From contig UQVD01000084.1 in the NCBI GenBank assembly GCA_900544385.1, positions 1 through 8,491 on the forward strand: a stretch of DNA of 8,491 nucleotides, written 5' to 3'. The DNA comes from an uncultured Collinsella sp. (GTDB lineage: Bacteria; Actinomycetota; Coriobacteriia; Coriobacteriales; Coriobacteriaceae). Shown here one piece after another: positions 5,844 through 8,491 of this stretch; the first letter of the stretch is position 1; each line of letters opens with the position of its first letter. The position numbers and the translations under genes were made by a program. The notes beneath the pieces are model-generated. The model was not told the origin of the DNA. It did no database searches and saw only the letters and a program-made list of their open reading frames with translations.

Positions 5844-6479
5844 TTGGACAGCTATTTTACTCTGCAATCGAATATTGAGGTTTCGGGCGAATTTGTGGAC
5901 CGCAAGAGCCGGTTTATTGCCCAGCTGGTCCATATTGAGTCCGAGGATGAGGCGAATGCCTTTATCGAGATGGTTCGCAAGCGTCATTACGACGCTCGAC
6001 ACAATGTTCCCGCGTGGATTTTGGTCGATGGACGCGAGCGCCAGAGCGATGACGGTGAGCCGAGCCGCACGAGTGGTATGCCGACGCTCGAGGTGTTGCG
6101 CGGCGCTGAGCTCAAAAATGTTTGCTGCGTGGTGACGCGCTATTTTGGCGGCACGCTGTTGGGGCCTGGTGGCTTGGTACGCGCCTATACCGCGGCGACG
6201 CAGGCGGCGGTGGCCGCGGCTCGGGAGGCCGGGCAGATCGTTGAGATGACGAGTGTCGTGCCGGTTGACGTGCATGTGGCCTATCCGCAGTATGAGCAGG
6301 TGCTTCGTTTGGCGCAGAATTCGGGTGCCAAGGTTTCGGATACCGATTACGCGGATGCCGTGACACTTCACTTGGTGTTTAAGGCGGGGGAGCAGGAGGC
6401 GTTTTGCGCTAAGATGCGTGAGCTTATGGCGGGGCGCGAGGAGATCGAGGTCGGCGCTCCCGTATTTGCCGAGTTCTAA
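5844..6479 (+). CDS. yigZ: YigZ/IMPACT (UPF0029) family protein
   Basis: The family relates to E. coli YigZ, B. subtilis YvyE and eukaryotic IMPACT. Its biochemical role in bacteria is unsettled, with proposals around translation or RNA binding, so none is asserted here. The product has about 211 residues, the normal length. The N-terminal IMPACT domain shows KSRFIAQL, the DARHNVPAWI segment, DDGEPSRTSGMPTLEVL (about 69-85), and the signature VVTRYFGGTLLGPGGLVRAYTAA (about 97-118). A smaller C-terminal ferredoxin-like domain follows. No ATG is near the start: a TGA at 5832-5834 closes the frame upstream, leaving TTG at 5841 or 5844. GAGGGG at 5833-5838 gives 5-base spacing to 5844, so that is preferred. 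TATTAT at 5798-5803 is a possible -10 but lacks a good -35. The gene is alone and converges on the C_GCxxG_C_C gene. Confidence 0.93.
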   Translation: MDSYFTLQSNIEVSGEFVDRKSRFIAQLVHIESEDEANAFIEMVRKRHYDARHNVPAWILVDGRERQSDDGEPSRTSGMPTLEVLRGAELKNVCCVVTRYFGGTLLGPGGLVRAYTAATQAAVAAAREAGQIVEMTSVVPVDVHVAYPQYEQVLRLAQNSGAKVSDTDYADAVTLHLVFKAGEQEAFCAKMRELMAGREEIEVGAPVFAEF

Positions 6480-6482
6480 CGG

Positions 6483-6529
6483 CGACGGTCGGCGTGCTTT
6501 TGGATTGATTCCAAGCGCGCCGGCCGTCG
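6483..6529. terminator. Hairpin terminator between convergent yigZ and C_GCxxG gene
   Basis: CGACGGTCGGCGTGCTT (6483-6499) pairs with 6513-6529 (AAGCGCGCCGGCCGTCG) through two G-U pairs. The inner GGA/TCC pairs continue after a bulged TT and close on a short TTGAT loop. It starts 4 bases after the yigZ stop and ends 17 bases before the other stop. The T-rich sequence after it is weak (ATTTATGTTG), but the position favours a shared terminator. Confidence 0.65.
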
Positions 6530-6546
6530 ATTTATGTTGCTGCCGT

Positions 6547-6993
6547 TTACTCGGCGAGCTGCTTTAGCACATCGCAGGCGATCTCGACGGCATCGTCGAT
6601 GCAGCCGGGGCAGCTGCGGAGCGGACCCTTGTCCGATCCGATGCCCTTGAGCGTGCCGCAGACGGTCGACGTGTTCTTCTCGCCAAAACGCTTGGCGATT
6701 TCGCGCGACAGCTTGTAGGTCTGGCCCTTGGTCTTGGGGTTTTCCATGCCGTCGCTCATCACAAAGCCCATGATGGCCACGGCGCCCGAGATGGCGCCGC
6801 AGGTTTCGGTCATGCCGCCCATGCCGGCGCCAAATCCCTCGGTGAGGGTAAAGGCGGTCTGGGGGTTGAGCCCGACGGCAGGTGCGAGCGTGCAGGCGAC
6901 GGCCTGGGCGCAGTTAAAGCCACGGGCGTGGTATTCGGCAGCCTGAGCCTGACAGGCGTTGATGTCGAGCTGGGCCGTATCGATTTGCTTCAT
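6547..6993 (-). CDS. C_GCxxG_C_C family redox/metal-binding-type protein
   Basis: This 148-residue soluble protein belongs to the C_GCAxxG_C_C family. The function is unknown, though the conserved cysteines suggest binding of a metal or redox cofactor. The diagnostic residues are in order: GFNCAQAV (Cys28), ETCGAISGAVA (Cys65), VCGTLKG (Cys112) and SCPGCIDDAV (Cys128, Cys131), with additional Cys14, Cys34 and Cys140. A glycine-rich turn, EGFGAGMGGM, precedes Cys65. The ATG at 6993 has AAGGAG 6 bases upstream and gives the usual family N-terminus. An in-frame ATG at 7065, preceded by GAGG at 5-base spacing, would add 24 residues that resemble nothing in the family, so it is less likely. The gene is alone and divergent from the metY-like gene. 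A hairpin sits just upstream of its ribosome binding site. Confidence 0.92.
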   Translation of the reverse strand: MKQIDTAQLDINACQAQAAEYHARGFNCAQAVACTLAPAVGLNPQTAFTLTEGFGAGMGGMTETCGAISGAVAIMGFVMSDGMENPKTKGQTYKLSREIAKRFGEKNTSTVCGTLKGIGSDKGPLRSCPGCIDDAVEIACDVLKQLAE

Positions 6994-7008
6994 CGTTGTC
7001 TCCTTGTT

Positions 7009-7036
7009 CACGGTGTACCCGCCTATGGTACCCGTG
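7009..7036 (-). promoter_or_regulatory. Hairpin or operator upstream of the C_GCxxG gene
   Basis: CACGG-T-GTACC (7009-7019) pairs with GGTACCCGTG (7027-7036): 10 bp with one bulged T and a 7-base loop. On the minus strand it ends 4 bases before the AAGGAG ribosome binding site (7004 down to 6999). It could be a leader hairpin or a protein-binding inverted repeat in the divergent region. Confidence 0.45.
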
Positions 7037-7156
7037 ACAGTGCATGTAATCATCGAGAGCTTCATGTATGCCTCATTTTTATCTATCGAGCAAATGTCCA
7101 AGGCTTGAAATAAATGCCCCTGATCAATTTGTCTCATAACCTACCTTGGGGATGGG

Positions 7157-7185
7157 TTGTGAGGGGTGCGGGGTAGCGGTATCGT
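7157..7185 (+). promoter_or_regulatory. Promoter of the metY-like gene
   Basis: TTGTGA (7157-7162), a 17-base spacer and TATCGT (7180-7185) form a reasonable sigma-70-type promoter. It would give a leader of about 30 bases before the ATG at 7224. The leader is too short for a SAM or T-box riboswitch, and none is visible. Confidence 0.6.
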
Positions 7186-7223
7186 GAACCGGATAAAACG
7201 TAACCCAGGCAAGGGAGCTAGAT

Positions 7224-8441
7224 ATGAGCGAGCAGACCATCGGTACTACATGTGTTCAGGGCGGCTATCACCCGGGAGATGCCGAGCCGCGCCAGGTGCC
7301 CATTTACCAGTCCACCACGTGGAAATACGACACGTCGGAGCACATGGGCAAGCTGTTTGACCTGGAGGAGTCTGGTTACTTCTACAGCCGTCTGCAGAAC
7401 CCCACGTGCGATCTGGTTGCCGCCAAGATCTGCGAGATGGAGGGCGGCACCGCTGCGATGCTCACGAGCTCGGGCATGGCTGCGAACTTCCTCGCGATCT
7501 TTAACGTGGCCGGTGCCGGCGATCACGTGGTCGCGAGCTCTGCCATCTATGGCGGTACCTACAACCTGCTCGCCCATACTATGGAGCGCATGGGTCTGAC
7601 CTGCACGTTCGTTGCCCCCGACTGCACCGACGAGGAGCTCGAGGCAGCCTTTGAGCCCAATACCAAGCTCGTCTTTGGCGAGACGATCGCCAATCCCGCA
7701 CTTGCCGTGCTCGATATTGAGCGCTTTGCCAAGGCCGCGCATGACCACGGCGTGCCGCTGATGGTCGATAACACCTTCCCGACGCCCGTGATGTGCCGCC
7801 CCTTTGAGTGGGGCGCCGACATCGTTACGCACTCCACCACCAAGTACATGGATGGACATGCTGCCTACCTGGGCGGCGTGATCGTCGACCACGGCCAGTT
7901 TGACTGGATGGCCCATGCGGACAAGTTCCCGGGTCTCACCACGCCCGACGAGAGCTACCACGGCGTGACCTATGCCGAGAAGTTCGGTCGTGAGGGCGCC
8001 TTCATTACCAAGGCAACCGCTCAGCTCATGCGCGACCTCGGCCCCATGCAGAACCCTCAGGCGGCCTTCTTCTTGAACAGTTCGCTCGAGAGCCTGCATG
8101 TGCGCATGCCGCGTCATTGCGAGAACGGCCTGGCCGTTGCCAAGTTCCTGCAGAGTCATCCCAAGGTACGCTTCGTGAGCTATCCGGGCCTGGAGGGCGA
8201 TAAGTACTACGACATCGCTCAGAAATACATGCCCAACGGTACCTGCGGCGTTGTGAGCTTTGGCTTTAACGGTGGTCGCGCGGCGGCCGAGACCTTTATG
8301 AAGAGCCTCAAGCTCGCCCAGATCGCCACGCACGTGGCCGACGCCCGCACTTGCTGCCTGCATCCCGCTAATGCCACACATCGCCAGATGAACGATGAGG
8401 AGCTCATCGCCTGTGGCATCTCCGCCGACATGGTGCGCCTG
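7224..8441 (+). CDS. metY: O-acetylhomoserine sulfhydrylase (MetY-type), 3'-truncated
   Basis: This PLP enzyme of the Cys/Met metabolism (trans-sulfuration) family probably joins O-acetylhomoserine and sulfide to give homocysteine for methionine synthesis in the cytosol. Visible are TTCVQGGY at the N-terminus, VPIYQSTT, the YSRLQNPT loop (54-61) that contacts PLP of the neighbouring subunit, EGGTAAMLTSSGMAA (73-87), VDNTFPTP (181-188) with the PLP-pyridine Asp182, and HSTTKYMDGH with the Schiff-base Lys207. Lys207 and the long insertion around 225-275 favour the sulfhydrylase branch over cystathionine gamma-synthase or gamma-lyase. The ATG has AAGGGAG at 7211-7217 with 6-base spacing. Genomic sequence ends after residue 406 (MVRL). 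The LSLIHI tail seen on translation is adapter. About 20 C-terminal residues, normally SVGIE-like onward, are missing from the window and not from the organism. Confidence 0.93.
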
Positions 8442-8491
8442 CTGTCTCTTATACACATCTGACGCTGCCGACGATATGCAGTGTGTAGATC
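8442..8491 (-). other. Illumina Nextera i5 adapter, reverse complement (not genomic)
   Basis: The mosaic end CTGTCTCTTATACACATCT (8442-8460) is followed by GACGCTGCCGACGA, the reverse complement of the same index (TATGCAGT) and GTGTAGATC. It is identical to 1-49 in opposite orientation plus one more P5 base. It should be masked. Confidence 0.99.

Noticed and set aside
7186..7223. Methionine-related riboswitch before metY
   Set aside because: The predicted leader is only about 30 bases and shows no SAM or T-box elements.
1278..8441. A sulfur-metabolism gene cluster linking desulfidase and sulfhydrylase
   Set aside because: The two genes are about 5 kb apart in separate transcription units with unrelated genes between them, so physical clustering is not supported.
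7218..8456. 412-codon open frame on the minus strand
   Set aside because: It starts inside the adapter (MYKRQ) and is the shadow of the metY-like gene.
1..8491. Long terminal inverted repeat resembling a transposon
   Set aside because: The repeats are exactly the indexed Nextera adapter including the Tn5 mosaic end. The interior has no transposase and consists of housekeeping genes.

Overview
The window is an 8.4 kb piece of a GC-rich, Gram-positive-like bacterial chromosome. Gene content and protein style point to an anaerobic gut actinobacterium of the class Coriobacteriia, most like Collinsella. The clues are a four-domain ribosomal protein S1, a cysteine-rich L-cysteine desulfidase-type enzyme, a C_GCxxG_C_C protein, strong Shine-Dalgarno sites with frequent TTG/GTG starts, and GC-ending codons. 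This placement is an inference from recognition, not from a search.

Both ends are not genomic. Bases 1-49 and 8442-8491 are the same indexed Illumina Nextera (Tn5) i5 adapter in opposite orientation. They cut the first gene (ndk) at its 5' end and the last gene (metY-like) at its 3' end. Real sequence runs from 50 to 8441.

Layout: the 3' part of ndk (+) faces rpiB (-), with two strong hairpins between them. rpiB is divergent from a CyuA/UPF0597-type L-cysteine desulfidase gene (+), and the gap holds a perfect 16-bp palindrome. That gene converges on a HAD-family hydrolase (-) across a 21-bp perfect inverted repeat. HAD is divergent from rpsA (+), whose ribosome binding site can fold into a hairpin. 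Next come the rpsA terminator, a gap of about 260 bases, the RNase P RNA gene rnpB (+), an unexplained 99-base hairpin, and yigZ (IMPACT family, +). yigZ converges on a C_GCxxG_C_C family gene (-) across a hairpin terminator. That gene is divergent from an O-acetylhomoserine sulfhydrylase gene (+), which runs into the adapter.

Nearly every gene is its own transcription unit, and the functions are mostly core housekeeping: nucleotide balance, the pentose phosphate pathway, translation and tRNA processing. Sulfur metabolism appears twice: the desulfidase releases sulfide from cysteine, and the sulfhydrylase can fix sulfide into homocysteine. They lie about 5 kb apart in separate units, so a functional link is only a suggestion. 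I see no phage, plasmid, CRISPR, toxin-antitoxin or defence system. The most interesting signals are non-coding: the 2604-2670 inverted repeat with flanking short direct repeats, the 5632-5730 hairpin, the rpsA ribosome-binding-site hairpin and the rpiB-side palindrome.
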